Source: Marinagarivorans sp. UBA5868 (GTDB lineage: Bacteria; Pseudomonadota; Gammaproteobacteria; Pseudomonadales; Cellvibrionaceae). From it: 24,934 nucleotides of DNA. A model generated the notes under the pieces. That model was not told where the DNA came from and did no database searches. It saw only the letters and a program-made list of their open reading frames with translations. Below are positions 16,523-24,911 of this stretch, in pieces. The first letter of the stretch is position 1; each line of letters starts with the position of its first letter. The stretch is from assembly GCA_002432095.1 (NCBI GenBank), contig DJFQ01000025.1:1-24934 (forward strand). Reading direction: 5' to 3'. The translations under genes were made by a program, and so were the position numbers.

Positions 16523-19201
16523 GTGAAATATCTTGCCAAATTTAAGAAGAAGTCGTGTTTGATCGCGCTGGCAGTCAGTATGGCCAGCCAAGTTCAGGCA
16601 AACAGTTTTCGCATCGAGGACATTCGGGTTGAGGGCCTGCAACGGGTATCGGCGAGCCCGGTTTTCGCTGCACTGCCGATTGCATCTGGCGATTTTGCCG
16701 ATACTGAATCCATTCGCACTGCAGTCCGAACACTCTTCTCCACCGGATTTTTTGACGATATTCAGGTGTTGCAAGAAGGCAATGTGGTGATCTTTAAGGT
16801 CAAGGAGCGACCGACCATCAGCGAGATTACCATTGAGGGCAATAAAGCCATCAAAACCGAAGCTTTGATGGAAGCGATGACCAAAAACGATTTGGCGGAA
16901 GGGCAGATTTTTCAGCGCGGTACACTCGACGGCATCCTCAATGAATTAGAACGTCAATACGTCTCTCAAGGGCGCTATTCCGCAGAAGTGACGGCAAATA
17001 TTGTCGATTTGCCGCACAATCAGGTAAAGGTTGAGGTAGTGGTGGACGAGGGTAAAGTCGCCGCCATTAAACATATCAATATCGTCGGTAATGAAGTGTT
17101 CGGTGATGATGAGCTACTGAAACTTTTTGAATTGACAACCACTGGTTGGCTTTCATGGATTACCAGTGATGACCGCTACGCGCGGGAGAAGTTGAAAGGC
17201 GATATTGAAAAACTCGAGTCATATTATCTGGATCGCGGTTACCTCGACTTCAAGGTGGTGTCATCACAAGTCTCCTTGAGCCCAGATCAAAAATCCGTCT
17301 ATATCACGTTGAATATCCGCGAAGGTGATATTTATACGGTTAAGAAAATTGATCTTGCCGGCGAATTGATTGTGCCGGAAGAGCAAATTCGTCGATTGGT
17401 GCTACTGCGTGAAGGCGAAACCTTTTCGCAAGGACTCATGACCTCGACCTCCGAATATATGACAACGCTGCTGGGAAATGCCGGCTACACTAATGCCGAA
17501 GTCAAAGGCATCCCCACCCCGGATCCAGAAGCCAAAACGGTTGATATCACGTTTTTGATCAATCCCTCTCAGCGAGTATATGTTCGCCGTATCGAATTTC
17601 GAGGCAATACAAAAACTCAGGATGAAGTGCTCCGCCGGGAAATGCGCCAAATGGAAGGTGCCTCGGCCTCTAATGCGAAAATTGAACAAGGTAAAATTCG
17701 TCTTGAGCGTCTCGGATTTTTTAAAGAGGTCAATGTCGAAAATACCGAGGTTCCAGGTACCTCCGATTTAATTGATGTTGAATATACCGTTGAGGAACAA
17801 CCGTCCGCATCCATTAATGCCAGCGTGGGTTATGGACAGGGTACTGGCTTTTTACTAGGCGCCTCCTTGCAACATAACAATTGGCAGGGTACAGGTAAGC
17901 AGGTTGGAGTTTCTGTCAATCACAGCCAATATCAGACACTCTACAATTTCTCTTATGTGGATCCCTATTTCACACCCGATGGCGTAAACCGCGGTATTAG
18001 TCTTTTTTACAGCGCAAGGGATTACAGCAAGATCAACGTGGCCTCCTATACCACGGACAGTTACGGACTGAATTTCAGCTTTGGTTATCCGATTTCCGAA
18101 ATTCAACGTCTTAACTATGTTTTCGGTTACACCCACCTAAGTGTCGAAACCGGCGGTTATACCGTGCAGGAAATTCGTCGCACACCATTTGAACTTAATA
18201 TTGATGAGTATCCATATGCATACATGCATGTGGATGATGCCGTGGAGCTTCGTCGGCTGAGTTCAGCGGCTGGACCCTTAGGCATTTACGAAGATTTTAG
18301 TGCTCCGACAGGCGTGGTTGCACAAGAGATGTTAACGAGTAGCCCGCCGGGGTTTGTCGATCTATATGGCGATGAATTTGACACATTTAATGCTGGCATC
18401 AGTTGGCTGCGAAGTACGCTTAACCGCGGTATTCTTGCGACGCGTGGCAGCAAACAAACCCTGTCGCTTGATATTTCAGTGCCCGGCAGTGATTTGGAAT
18501 ATTTTACGGCGCAATATGACGGTCAGGTATTTGTTCCACTGACGGACGCTTTTACCGTTCGCTTCCGCACGTCCTTGGGCTATGGCGATGGTTATGGCGA
18601 TATGGATCGCCTGCCATTCTTTAAGAATTTTTATTCCGGCGGTTTCGGTTCTGTTCGTGGTTTCCGCCGCAGTTCGCTCGGACCTCAGGCCTCGGCGCCG
18701 GGCACTTATGCGACGGATTACTCAGATTATTCGGCTGTCGATTCCAATGGCGATGGAATCAGTGATAGCTATTCTCGCTCGGGTGAGGCGCTTTTATTAT
18801 GCGACGAAACAGTGCGCGACTATATGGGTCGTGTGCAGTGTAACGAAAACGAGCTGCTGCGTAGCTACAGTACTGTCAACACGCGCAACCGTGCTTTTGG
18901 CGGAAATATGCTGGTGGAGTTCGGGGCGGATTTGATTTTTCCTCTGCCTTTTATCGACGATCAGCGCTCATTTCAGACCTCGCTCTTCCTGGATGTGGGC
19001 AATGTGTTTGATACCGACTGTGCCGATACCCAAATCAATTGCACCAGTTTTGATGCTGAGGAATTGCGCGCATCGGTCGGTATAGGTCTCAACTGGCTGT
19101 CCGCCATGGGTCCATTGACATTTAGTCTCGCGAAGACATTGAAACAAAATGAAGGCGATGATCGCGAAGCGTTCCAGTTTTCACTGGCGGCACCATTTTA
19201 A
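16523..19201 (+). CDS. bamA: BamA, outer-membrane protein assembly factor, with enlarged surface loops
   Basis: An 892-residue BamA, about 80 residues longer than the E. coli protein. A signal peptide (about 1-27, basic then hydrophobic, ending VQA) precedes five POTRA domains (about 28-425). A C-terminal 16-strand barrel (about 430-892) ends in Phe. The loop-6 VRGF motif (711-714) that latches inside the barrel is intact. The extra length lies mainly in two surface-loop regions, about 545-620 and 720-790. The second carries an EF-hand-like DSNGDGISD (740-748) and Cys760/Cys773; a third Cys pair is at 833/840. BamA folds and inserts outer-membrane barrels. Start is GTG at 16523; the only early alternative Met is inside the signal peptide. 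Confidence 0.96.
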   Translation: MKYLAKFKKKSCLIALAVSMASQVQANSFRIEDIRVEGLQRVSASPVFAALPIASGDFADTESIRTAVRTLFSTGFFDDIQVLQEGNVVIFKVKERPTISEITIEGNKAIKTEALMEAMTKNDLAEGQIFQRGTLDGILNELERQYVSQGRYSAEVTANIVDLPHNQVKVEVVVDEGKVAAIKHINIVGNEVFGDDELLKLFELTTTGWLSWITSDDRYAREKLKGDIEKLESYYLDRGYLDFKVVSSQVSLSPDQKSVYITLNIREGDIYTVKKIDLAGELIVPEEQIRRLVLLREGETFSQGLMTSTSEYMTTLLGNAGYTNAEVKGIPTPDPEAKTVDITFLINPSQRVYVRRIEFRGNTKTQDEVLRREMRQMEGASASNAKIEQGKIRLERLGFFKEVNVENTEVPGTSDLIDVEYTVEEQPSASINASVGYGQGTGFLLGASLQHNNWQGTGKQVGVSVNHSQYQTLYNFSYVDPYFTPDGVNRGISLFYSARDYSKINVASYTTDSYGLNFSFGYPISEIQRLNYVFGYTHLSVETGGYTVQEIRRTPFELNIDEYPYAYMHVDDAVELRRLSSAAGPLGIYEDFSAPTGVVAQEMLTSSPPGFVDLYGDEFDTFNAGISWLRSTLNRGILATRGSKQTLSLDISVPGSDLEYFTAQYDGQVFVPLTDAFTVRFRTSLGYGDGYGDMDRLPFFKNFYSGGFGSVRGFRRSSLGPQASAPGTYATDYSDYSAVDSNGDGISDSYSRSGEALLLCDETVRDYMGRVQCNENELLRSYSTVNTRNRAFGGNMLVEFGADLIFPLPFIDDQRSFQTSLFLDVGNVFDTDCADTQINCTSFDAEELRASVGIGLNWLSAMGPLTFSLAKTLKQNEGDDREAFQFSLAAPF

Positions 19202-19220
19202 GTGCCGGCGGTTTCTTTTT
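19188..19220 (+). terminator. Possible weak terminator at the bamA stop codon
   Basis: CGGCAC (19188-19193) can pair with GTGCCG (19202-19207) around an eight-base loop that includes the bamA stop, followed by a T-rich run (TTTCTTTTTT) after a 4-base gap. The 6-bp stem is short and overlaps coding sequence. A role in lowering readthrough to skp is possible but weakly supported. Confidence 0.3.
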
Positions 19221-19284
19221 TAACATGCTCTCTTATTCTGAAAATAAATCGGAGCGGCATTCCAAAAAGTGAGGAGTATTGAAC

Positions 19285-19863
19285 ATGAAACTGATGAAAA
19301 TCATATTGGCAGGCGTATTGGTGATGGCATCCGGCCTTGTATTTGCTGCAGGTGCGACCAAAGTTGCTGTGCTTGATGTAGAGGCGCTGATTCTCGGTTC
19401 TGAGGCAGGTAAAAGCGGGATGGGCCAATTGGAAAAAAATGCCGAATATTCTGCGTTGAAAGCCAAGCTTGATAATCTCGAAGCCGAAATAAAAACCCTG
19501 GATGAGCAGGGTAAAAGCCAGGGACTCACCTGGGGTGAAGACAAAAAGAAAGAGCATATGACCAAACTGACCGATGTCGCTACCGAACGTCGTGAAACCA
19601 TGACGAAACTCGGGCGCGGGCAGGAAATGGTCTATATGCAGTTATTAAACGCTATGCAGCCAGCAATATCGCAGGCATTGAACGCGGTGATGGCTGCAGA
19701 AGGTATCGACCTGGTTTTGGATAGCAAAGCGGCGGTGCATCGAATGTCAAATGCGGATATTACACCGATGGTATTGGAGCGGCTGAATAAGCTGAATGCA
19801 GAAGCCATGGAAAATGCGAAAAAAGCCAATCAAGGTAAAGACGCGAAAGCAAAGAAAAATTAA
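19285..19863 (+). CDS. skp: Skp/OmpH-family periplasmic chaperone
   Basis: A 192-residue secreted protein. A signal peptide (about 1-22, cleavage after VFA or AAG) is followed by the OmpH/Skp beta-strand KVAVLDVEALI, then long charged helices predicted to form the coiled-coil tentacles, and a Lys-rich end. Skp trimers hold unfolded outer-membrane proteins in the periplasm and deliver them to BamA, encoded just upstream. It is about 30 residues longer than E. coli Skp, and the sequence is divergent outside the N-terminal motif. GAGGAG at 19271-19276 supports the ATG at 19285; a TTG two codons earlier is also in frame. Confidence 0.88.
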   Translation: MKLMKIILAGVLVMASGLVFAAGATKVAVLDVEALILGSEAGKSGMGQLEKNAEYSALKAKLDNLEAEIKTLDEQGKSQGLTWGEDKKKEHMTKLTDVATERRETMTKLGRGQEMVYMQLLNAMQPAISQALNAVMAAEGIDLVLDSKAAVHRMSNADITPMVLERLNKLNAEAMENAKKANQGKDAKAKKN

Positions 19864-19906
19864 TGAATAATTCTCTGGTTTGAATTCAACGAGAGTTCCG
19901 TTCGAC

Positions 19907-19934
19907 AGGCCCGTCTCCGGGCCTTTGTCTTTTT
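19907..19934 (+). terminator. Rho-independent terminator after skp
   Basis: AGGCCCG (19907-19913) pairs perfectly with CGGGCCT (19918-19924) around a TCTC tetraloop, followed by TTGTC and TTTTT (19930-19934). It lies in the 108-base skp-lpxD spacer, so at least part of lpxD-fabZ-lpxA-lpxB-rnhB expression should come from a promoter between 19935 and 19971 or from readthrough. No clear promoter was recognised there. Confidence 0.82.
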
Positions 19935-19971
19935 ACATAGTCACTGCGTAAATTCAGCAGAGTGGTGGTGA

Positions 19972-21018
19972 ATGAATAGGTTCAGCTTAAGGCATCTCGC
20001 GGAATACCTTCAGGCGGACTGGAACGGTGATCCAGAGACGACGGTCAGCGGCATTGCAAACCTAGCGCATGCTGAGCCGCATCACCTGTCGTTTTTAAAC
20101 AAAAAGCAATTTGCGGCGTATCTGAATAGTACGCGGGCGGGCATTGTCATTGTGAAAGATGATGTCACGGCTCCAGAAAGTCTGAATCTACTGCGTGTGA
20201 GTAATCCATATTCGGCATACGCGACCGTCTCCCGATTGTTCTGCCGACGCCCGCCGCAACCGCAGGGTATTCATCCCTCTGCGTTTGTGGACCCGACTGC
20301 TGTTATCGCGCCCTCTGCTTCTATTGGCTCTGGCTGCAGCATCGCGGAGGATGTGGAAATTGGTGAGAATACGGAAATCCTACCCGGTGCGGTGATTGGT
20401 GCTGGAAGTCGGCTGGGTGCGAACTGCATAATATATCCCAACGTCGTGATTTATCACGGCGTTATGCTGGGCGATAGGGTGACGGTTCACTCGAACACGG
20501 TAATTGGTGCCGATGGTTTTGGCTTTGCGCGGCACAACGATGAGTGGATAAAAATCTATCAACTCGGAGGTGTGCGCATTGGCAATGACGTTGAGATCGG
20601 CGCCAGTGTGACGATTGACCGCGGCGCAATTGACGATACTGTAATTTGTGATGGCGTGATTATTGACGATCAGGTGCATATTGCCCACAACTGCATAATT
20701 GGGCGCGGCACGGCGATTGCCGGGTGTACCGGAATAGCGGGAAGCACCGAAATAGGCGCCAGCTGTACCTTGGGTGGATTGGTGGCGGTGAGCGGGCATT
20801 TGAAAATTGCCGATAATGTTCACTTCAATGGCAGCTCGGTCGTGACTCGGTCAATCTCCGAACCAGGTATTTATTCATCAGGGACCGTGGTCCAAGAGGT
20901 TCATACGTGGCGTAAAAATGCCGTTCGTTTTGGTCAGTTGGAGCAATGGGTTGAGAGAATTAAAAAGCTGGAAAAAGTGGTAATGGCCGCTTCTGACGAG
21001 ACAGCTGAAAAAAAATAA
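19972..21018 (+). CDS. lpxD: LpxD, UDP-3-O-(3-hydroxyacyl)glucosamine N-acyltransferase
   Basis: A 348-residue acyl-ACP-dependent N-acyltransferase, the third step of lipid A synthesis. An N-terminal uridine-binding domain (about 1-100) is followed by a left-handed beta-helix of hexapeptide repeats (about 100-310). A C-terminal helix rich in Lys/Glu closes the protein. The catalytic His239 is in HIAHNCIIG, the same number as in E. coli. The ATG at 19972 is preceded by GGTGGTGA. It is the first gene downstream of the skp terminator. Confidence 0.97.
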   Translation: MNRFSLRHLAEYLQADWNGDPETTVSGIANLAHAEPHHLSFLNKKQFAAYLNSTRAGIVIVKDDVTAPESLNLLRVSNPYSAYATVSRLFCRRPPQPQGIHPSAFVDPTAVIAPSASIGSGCSIAEDVEIGENTEILPGAVIGAGSRLGANCIIYPNVVIYHGVMLGDRVTVHSNTVIGADGFGFARHNDEWIKIYQLGGVRIGNDVEIGASVTIDRGAIDDTVICDGVIIDDQVHIAHNCIIGRGTAIAGCTGIAGSTEIGASCTLGGLVAVSGHLKIADNVHFNGSSVVTRSISEPGIYSSGTVVQEVHTWRKNAVRFGQLEQWVERIKKLEKVVMAASDETAEKK

Positions 21019-21093
21019 TCGGCCGGTTTTTAATAGCGTCTCGCATCTCCATCGTTGCAGACGTAGCAATAAATTTTTTTTGGGGTTAGTTGT

Positions 21094-21534
21094 ATGATGG
21101 ATGTCAATGAAATCCGGCGCTATCTGCCGCATCGTTATCCTTTCCTGTTGCTCGACCGCGTAGTCGATTTAAAGGAGGGCGAGTCCATCGTCGCCTACAA
21201 GAATATTACGATCAACGAAGATGTGTTTAATGGCCATTTTCCCAACTACGCTGTCTTTCCCGGGGTGATGATACTGGAGTCCATGGCGCAAGCCTGTGGA
21301 GTGTTGGGTTTCAAGACAATGAATAAAACCCCGGATGACGGTTCGATTTATTTGTACGCCGGTATTGATGATGCGCGTTTTAAAAAGCCTGTTGTCCCAG
21401 GGGATCAGTTGTTTATTGAGGCCAGTATCCTTTCGGAAAAACGAGGAATCTGGAAGTTCGCTTGCGTGGCGAAGGTAGACGGGCAACTGGTTGCGAGTGC
21501 AACCATTCTCTGCGCGGATCGCAAAGTCTCTTAA
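21094..21534 (+). CDS. fabZ: FabZ, (3R)-hydroxyacyl-ACP dehydratase
   Basis: A 146-residue single hot-dog-fold dehydratase of fatty acid elongation. The N-terminus [23 protein letters not shown] is typical. The catalytic His48 is in NGHFP and Glu62 in [13 protein letters not shown]. It competes with LpxA and LpxD for 3-hydroxyacyl-ACP, which explains why it sits among the lpx genes. The first of two adjacent ATGs is chosen, with GGGG eight bases upstream. The 75-base gap from lpxD holds a poly-T tract but no clear terminator. Confidence 0.97.
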   Translation: MMDVNEIRRYLPHRYPFLLLDRVVDLKEGESIVAYKNITINEDVFNGHFPNYAVFPGVMILESMAQACGVLGFKTMNKTPDDGSIYLYAGIDDARFKKPVVPGDQLFIEASILSEKRGIWKFACVAKVDGQLVASATILCADRKVS

Positions 21535-21551
21535 GGAGTTGATGCGCTGCC

Positions 21552-22334
21552 ATGACTAACAGTGACATTGATCCGCGCGCCGCAATTCATCCCAGCGCCA
21601 AGCTTGCTGCAGGTGTTTCGGTAGGACCGTTTTGCGTAATAGGCGCGGATGTTGAAATTGGTGAAGGCACTGTTATCGAGTCCCATGTGGTGATTAAAGG
21701 GCCTACGCGCATTGGCCGACACAATAAAATCTACCAATTCAGCACCTTGGGTGAAGCCACTCCCGATTTGAAATATAAAGGAGAGCCCACGACGCTTACG
21801 GTTGGCGATCACAATATCATTCGGGAAGGGGTAACCATTCATCGCGGCACCATTCAGGACCGCGGAGATACTTTGATCGGCGATCATAATCTCTTGATGG
21901 CATACGTCCACGTGGGCCATGACAGTGTTATTGGCAACCACTGCATTCTCGTAAACAATTCTGCGCTTGCGGGACATGTGATTATTGGGGACTGGGCAAT
22001 TTTGAGTGGGTATACACTGGTTCACCAGTTTTGTCGGATCGGTCCTCACAGTTTTACCGGCATGGGCACGGCTGTGGGCAAAGATATTCCTGCCTTCGTT
22101 ATGGTTGCAGGTTCACCTGCTGCGGCTCGCAATATCAATATCGAGGGGTTAAAACGCCGCGGTTTTAATAAAGACGATATTGCCGCTTTATCCTTGGCTT
22201 ATAAAACGCTTTACCGCCGGGGCCTGACTGTCGATGAAGCCTTGTCCGAGTTGACGGAGCAAGCCAATGGCAATTCCCATGTGCAAACTCTGATAGATTC
22301 CATTACAGCCTCCACTCGCGGTATTGTGCGTTAA
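21552..22334 (+). CDS. lpxA: LpxA, acyl-ACP--UDP-N-acetylglucosamine O-acyltransferase
   Basis: A 260-residue left-handed beta-helix trimer enzyme, the first step of lipid A synthesis. The catalytic His123 is in YVHVGHDSVIG. Counting 48 residues on from it, as in E. coli (His125 to Gly173), gives Met171 in FTGMGTAVG. This is the hydrocarbon-ruler position, where Met in Pseudomonas aeruginosa selects C10 and Gly in E. coli selects C14 3-hydroxyacyl chains. The C-terminal helical part (about 192-260, INIEGLKRRGF) is normal. AAGGAG overlapping the fabZ stop is the nearest ribosome-binding site, 13 bases before ATG, which is a long spacing. Confidence 0.97.
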   Translation: MTNSDIDPRAAIHPSAKLAAGVSVGPFCVIGADVEIGEGTVIESHVVIKGPTRIGRHNKIYQFSTLGEATPDLKYKGEPTTLTVGDHNIIREGVTIHRGTIQDRGDTLIGDHNLLMAYVHVGHDSVIGNHCILVNNSALAGHVIIGDWAILSGYTLVHQFCRIGPHSFTGMGTAVGKDIPAFVMVAGSPAAARNINIEGLKRRGFNKDDIAALSLAYKTLYRRGLTVDEALSELTEQANGNSHVQTLIDSITASTRGIVR

Positions 22335-22344
22335 CACTTCGATT

Positions 22345-23517
22345 ATGCATCAACAATCTCCTTTGATTATCGGCGTAGTGGTAGGTGAGGCCTCTGGTGA
22401 TTTATTGGGTGCCGGTCTTATACGGACGCTGAAACAGCATTTTCCTCATGCGGTATTTCAAGGTATTGGTGGCCCTAAAATGTTGGCCGAGGGTTTTGAG
22501 TCGCTCTTTCCTCAGGATCGGCTTGCGGTAATGGGTTTGGTGGAACCGCTAGCACGATTGCCAGAGCTATTAGGGATCAGACGCAGTTTGCGTCAACATT
22601 TTTTGCGTCATCGTCCCAGTGTTTTCATTGGTATAGACTCGCCGGATTTCAATCTTGATCTTGAACTGTCCCTGCGTAAACAAGGCATCAAAACCGTTCA
22701 TTATGTCAGCCCATCAGTATGGGCTTGGCGCCAAGGGCGCATAAAAAAGATTGCCCGTGCAGTCGACCTGATGCTGACTCTGTTGCCATTTGAAGCTGAT
22801 TTTTATCGCGCTAACCGCGTCCCGGTCGCCTATGTGGGGCATCCGTTGGCGGACGAAATTCCGCTGCAGCCGAACCCGCCAGCGGCGATTGAGGCGCTGC
22901 AACTTACGGATTCTATAAAGGGTAAAAAGATTGTTGCTCTGCTCCCCGGAAGCCGGGCAACAGAAGTGTCCCGCATGGGGCCATTGTTTTGGCAAGTTGC
23001 TGAATACTGTGCGGCGAAACAAAAAAATCTTCTATTTTTGGTGCCTTCGGCGAATGCTGCACGACATCAACAACTGGAAGAACAATTGAGAGAATTGGCC
23101 TCTGATTTACCTATTCGCCTTATCGAAGGGCAGTCGCACAAGGTCATGGAGGCTGCCGATGTCGTCGTCATGGCTTCCGGGACAACGACGCTTGAAGCCA
23201 TGCTGCTAAAACGCCCTATGATCATCGCGTATAAGGTCGCTTCTCTCACTTATTCGCTCCTGGCAAGACTCGTCAAAGTTCAATTTATCGGTTTGCCCAA
23301 TTTATTGGCGAACAGGGCAGTCGTCCCGGAATTTATTCAGGAGCGTGCGACTCCTGTTGCCATAGGAGACGCATTGCTAAATTATCTCAATAATCCAACG
23401 ACAACCAAAAAGTTGACGGCGACATTTGAAGATCTGCATTTGCAATTGCGGCAAAACTCGGATGAGCAGGCAGCAAGAGCGATCGCAGCCTTAATCAAGG
23501 GCGCTGACGCTATATGA
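22345..23517 (+). CDS. lpxB: LpxB, lipid A disaccharide synthase
   Basis: A 390-residue GT19 glycosyltransferase that joins UDP-diacylglucosamine and lipid X into the lipid A disaccharide at the inner membrane. Motifs are VVGEASGD (12-19), [27 protein letters not shown] and the C-terminal nucleotide-binding [10 protein letters not shown] segment. The ATG at 22345 lies 10 bases after the lpxA stop with no clear ribosome-binding site, so coupling to lpxA translation is likely. A TTG at 22324 inside lpxA is a less likely start. The stop overlaps the rnhB start as ATGA. Confidence 0.96.
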   Translation: MHQQSPLIIGVVVGEASGDLLGAGLIRTLKQHFPHAVFQGIGGPKMLAEGFESLFPQDRLAVMGLVEPLARLPELLGIRRSLRQHFLRHRPSVFIGIDSPDFNLDLELSLRKQGIKTVHYVSPSVWAWRQGRIKKIARAVDLMLTLLPFEADFYRANRVPVAYVGHPLADEIPLQPNPPAAIEALQLTDSIKGKKIVALLPGSRATEVSRMGPLFWQVAEYCAAKQKNLLFLVPSANAARHQQLEEQLRELASDLPIRLIEGQSHKVMEAADVVVMASGTTTLEAMLLKRPMIIAYKVASLTYSLLARLVKVQFIGLPNLLANRAVVPEFIQERATPVAIGDALLNYLNNPTTTKKLTATFEDLHLQLRQNSDEQAARAIAALIKGADAI

Positions 23518-24098
23518 CCGTGCGCATAATGGCCGGTGTGGATGAGGTGGGTCGGGGGCCATTGGCGGGCGACGTGGTGGCGGCCGCTGTTATTCTCGAC
23601 AGTAAAAAGCCCATTGCCGGTCTGGCGGATTCCAAAAAACTCTCCGAGAAAAAGCGCGAACAACTTTTCGAAGAAATTCGGGATCGAGCCATTGCCTTTT
23701 GTGTGGCGCGCGCCAGCGTCGACGAGATCGAACGTCTTAATATCCTGCACGCCAGCTTGCTGGCTATGAAACGTGCAGTGGAAGGATTGCATGTCGAACC
23801 GCATCATGTTTTGGTTGATGGTAATCGTCTTCCGCAGTGGCGTTATTCCAGCGAAGCGGTGGTGCAGGGAGATGCATCAGTGGCGGCGATCAGCGCAGCT
23901 TCCATTCTGGCGAAAGTTACCCGTGACCGGGAAATGTGCATATTGGATGAGGTATATCCGGGCTATGGCTTCGCCCTTCACAAAGGGTATCCCACGAAGC
24001 ATCATTTGGCGGCGCTGCAATCCATGGGTCCAAGTCCCATTCATCGCCGGTGTTACGCTCCAGTTCGCGAATTGATTGCGCAGATTTCGCTGTTTTAA
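23514..24098 (+). CDS. rnhB: Ribonuclease HII
   Basis: A 194-residue type 2 RNase H that removes ribonucleotides and RNA primers from RNA-DNA hybrids. The four acidic active-site residues are visible: Asp10 and Glu11 in [12 protein letters not shown], Asp102 in VDGN, and Asp120 in [13 protein letters not shown]. Length matches the family. It is translationally coupled to lpxB through an ATGA overlap and ends the supercluster here. In many relatives dnaE follows; in this window the next features are a candidate small ORF and a PilZ gene instead. Confidence 0.97.
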   Translation: MTVRIMAGVDEVGRGPLAGDVVAAAVILDSKKPIAGLADSKKLSEKKREQLFEEIRDRAIAFCVARASVDEIERLNILHASLLAMKRAVEGLHVEPHHVLVDGNRLPQWRYSSEAVVQGDASVAAISAASILAKVTRDREMCILDEVYPGYGFALHKGYPTKHHLAALQSMGPSPIHRRCYAPVRELIAQISLF

Positions 24099-24187
24099 AA
24101 ACGACAGTCATTTAGAACGCGCGGCTTATCGACATTTCTGATTAAAAAATCTTTCCGTCAATTTTTCGTCGTCATATTTTGAAAAAC

Positions 24188-24218
24188 TTGACTTACCTCT
24201 CATTTTTTCAGCTATACC
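24188..24218 (+). promoter_or_regulatory. Putative sigma-70 promoter upstream of the PilZ locus
   Basis: TTGACT (24188-24193) and a TATACC/CTATAC box (24212-24218) are separated by 18-19 bases in an AT-rich gap. The -35 match is good (5 of 6); the -10 is moderate and the spacing slightly long. The octamer TTACCTCT occurs at 24193-24200 and again at 24223-24230, exactly 30 bases apart, bracketing the -10 box. Confidence 0.45.
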
Positions 24219-24276
24219 TTAGTTACCTCTTGGTTATCTGGGGAGCGTTTTGTTTCCGGGAGGTGGTCAGCATTCA

Positions 24277-24351
24277 ATGATCCAGTATTACAACAAGCCA
24301 GCTTTACAAGTTAAGGAAGAACAACAAGAACGAGAAGGTATACGCCCATAA
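24277..24351 (+). CDS. Candidate small ORF of 24 codons, unknown
   Basis: I do not recognise this ORF. It starts at ATG 24277 with MIQYYNK and ends REGIRP before TAA at 24349. The N-terminus is aromatic and the centre is Glu/Gln/Lys-rich (KEEQQERE), with no signal peptide or membrane helix. A near-consensus GGGAGGTGG lies at 24258-24266, about ten bases upstream, stronger than most ribosome-binding sites in this window. A plausible promoter lies about 60 bases upstream, and the PilZ gene starts 20 bases after the stop. It could be a real small protein or a leader peptide coupling to the PilZ gene; chance cannot be excluded at this length. Confidence 0.35.
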   Translation: MIQYYNKPALQVKEEQQEREGIRP

Positions 24352-24371
24352 AAGTTTGTTAGGACTGCCGA

Positions 24372-24911
24372 GTGAACATAATCAAACAAAAAAATACAAC
24401 CCCCGTTTGGTGGAACCCTTGGTTCAGTTTGTACCGGGAATGGTTGCAACAACTCCTAATACCTAATGACGAGTCTGTTATGCGCCGTTTTATTCGACAC
24501 CCATCAGATATGCCAATTGATTTTCAAATCAATGAGCACGAGCCACCTGTCGCCCATAAAATTCGCGACGTAAGCTTGGGAGGACTCTGCTTCACAGCAG
24601 ACCGTCCAATGCAGCGTGGTTCTCATATTCGTATCCATATTCCCATAGCCTCCTCGGCAGGAGAGGGCGCTGCGCATCGACCATTCGAGGCCGACGGCGT
24701 GGTGGCTTGGTGTCGCAGAGAGGGGAGCGGTTACGCCGTTGGGGTCCAATTTGCCGACCAATCAACGCAGTTTGGTGTGCGTATGGTGGAGCAAATTTGC
24801 CACATCGAGCACTATCGCTACGATGTCTATCAAGAGCAGGGGCGGATGCTGACAAGTGAAGAAGCGGCGCGTGAATGGGTCGAGCGCTACGCTGCGGAAT
24901 TTCCTCAATAA
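24372..24911 (+). CDS. PilZ-domain protein, probable cyclic-di-GMP receptor
   Basis: A 179-residue cytoplasmic protein with one PilZ domain (about 37-145). Both c-di-GMP-binding motifs are present: RxxxR as Arg38-Arg42 in RRFIRHP, and DxSxxG as Asp66, Ser68 and Gly71 in DVSLGG. No effector domain is attached. The 36-residue N-terminal stretch is Trp-rich and amphipathic (WWNPWF, YREWLQQLL); the tail after 145 is helical and charged. GTG at 24372, seven bases after AGGA, is chosen. ATG at 24480 would give a protein starting directly at MRRFIRHP, a common start for this family, and is a real alternative. The output process (motility, biofilm, polysaccharide) cannot be told from sequence. Confidence 0.85.
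   Translation: MNIIKQKNTTPVWWNPWFSLYREWLQQLLIPNDESVMRRFIRHPSDMPIDFQINEHEPPVAHKIRDVSLGGLCFTADRPMQRGSHIRIHIPIASSAGEGAAHRPFEADGVVAWCRREGSGYAVGVQFADQSTQFGVRMVEQICHIEHYRYDVYQEQGRMLTSEEAAREWVERYAAEFPQ

Noticed and set aside
20269..20900. Periodic repeats in lpxD (and likewise in lpxA) suggestive of tandem DNA repeats
   Set aside because: They are hexapeptide repeats of the left-handed beta-helix fold, divergent at DNA level, not tandem DNA repeats or CRISPR.
21037..21081. Possible terminator between lpxD and fabZ (CGTCT/AGACG plus poly-T)
   Set aside because: Stem of only 5-6 bp with a 17-base loop, and the T tract lies about ten bases beyond the stem.
21542..21559. Five-codon ORF between the fabZ stop and lpxA start
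   Set aside because: The ATG is three bases after AAGGAG, too close for efficient initiation, and the frame is not that of lpxA; probably chance.
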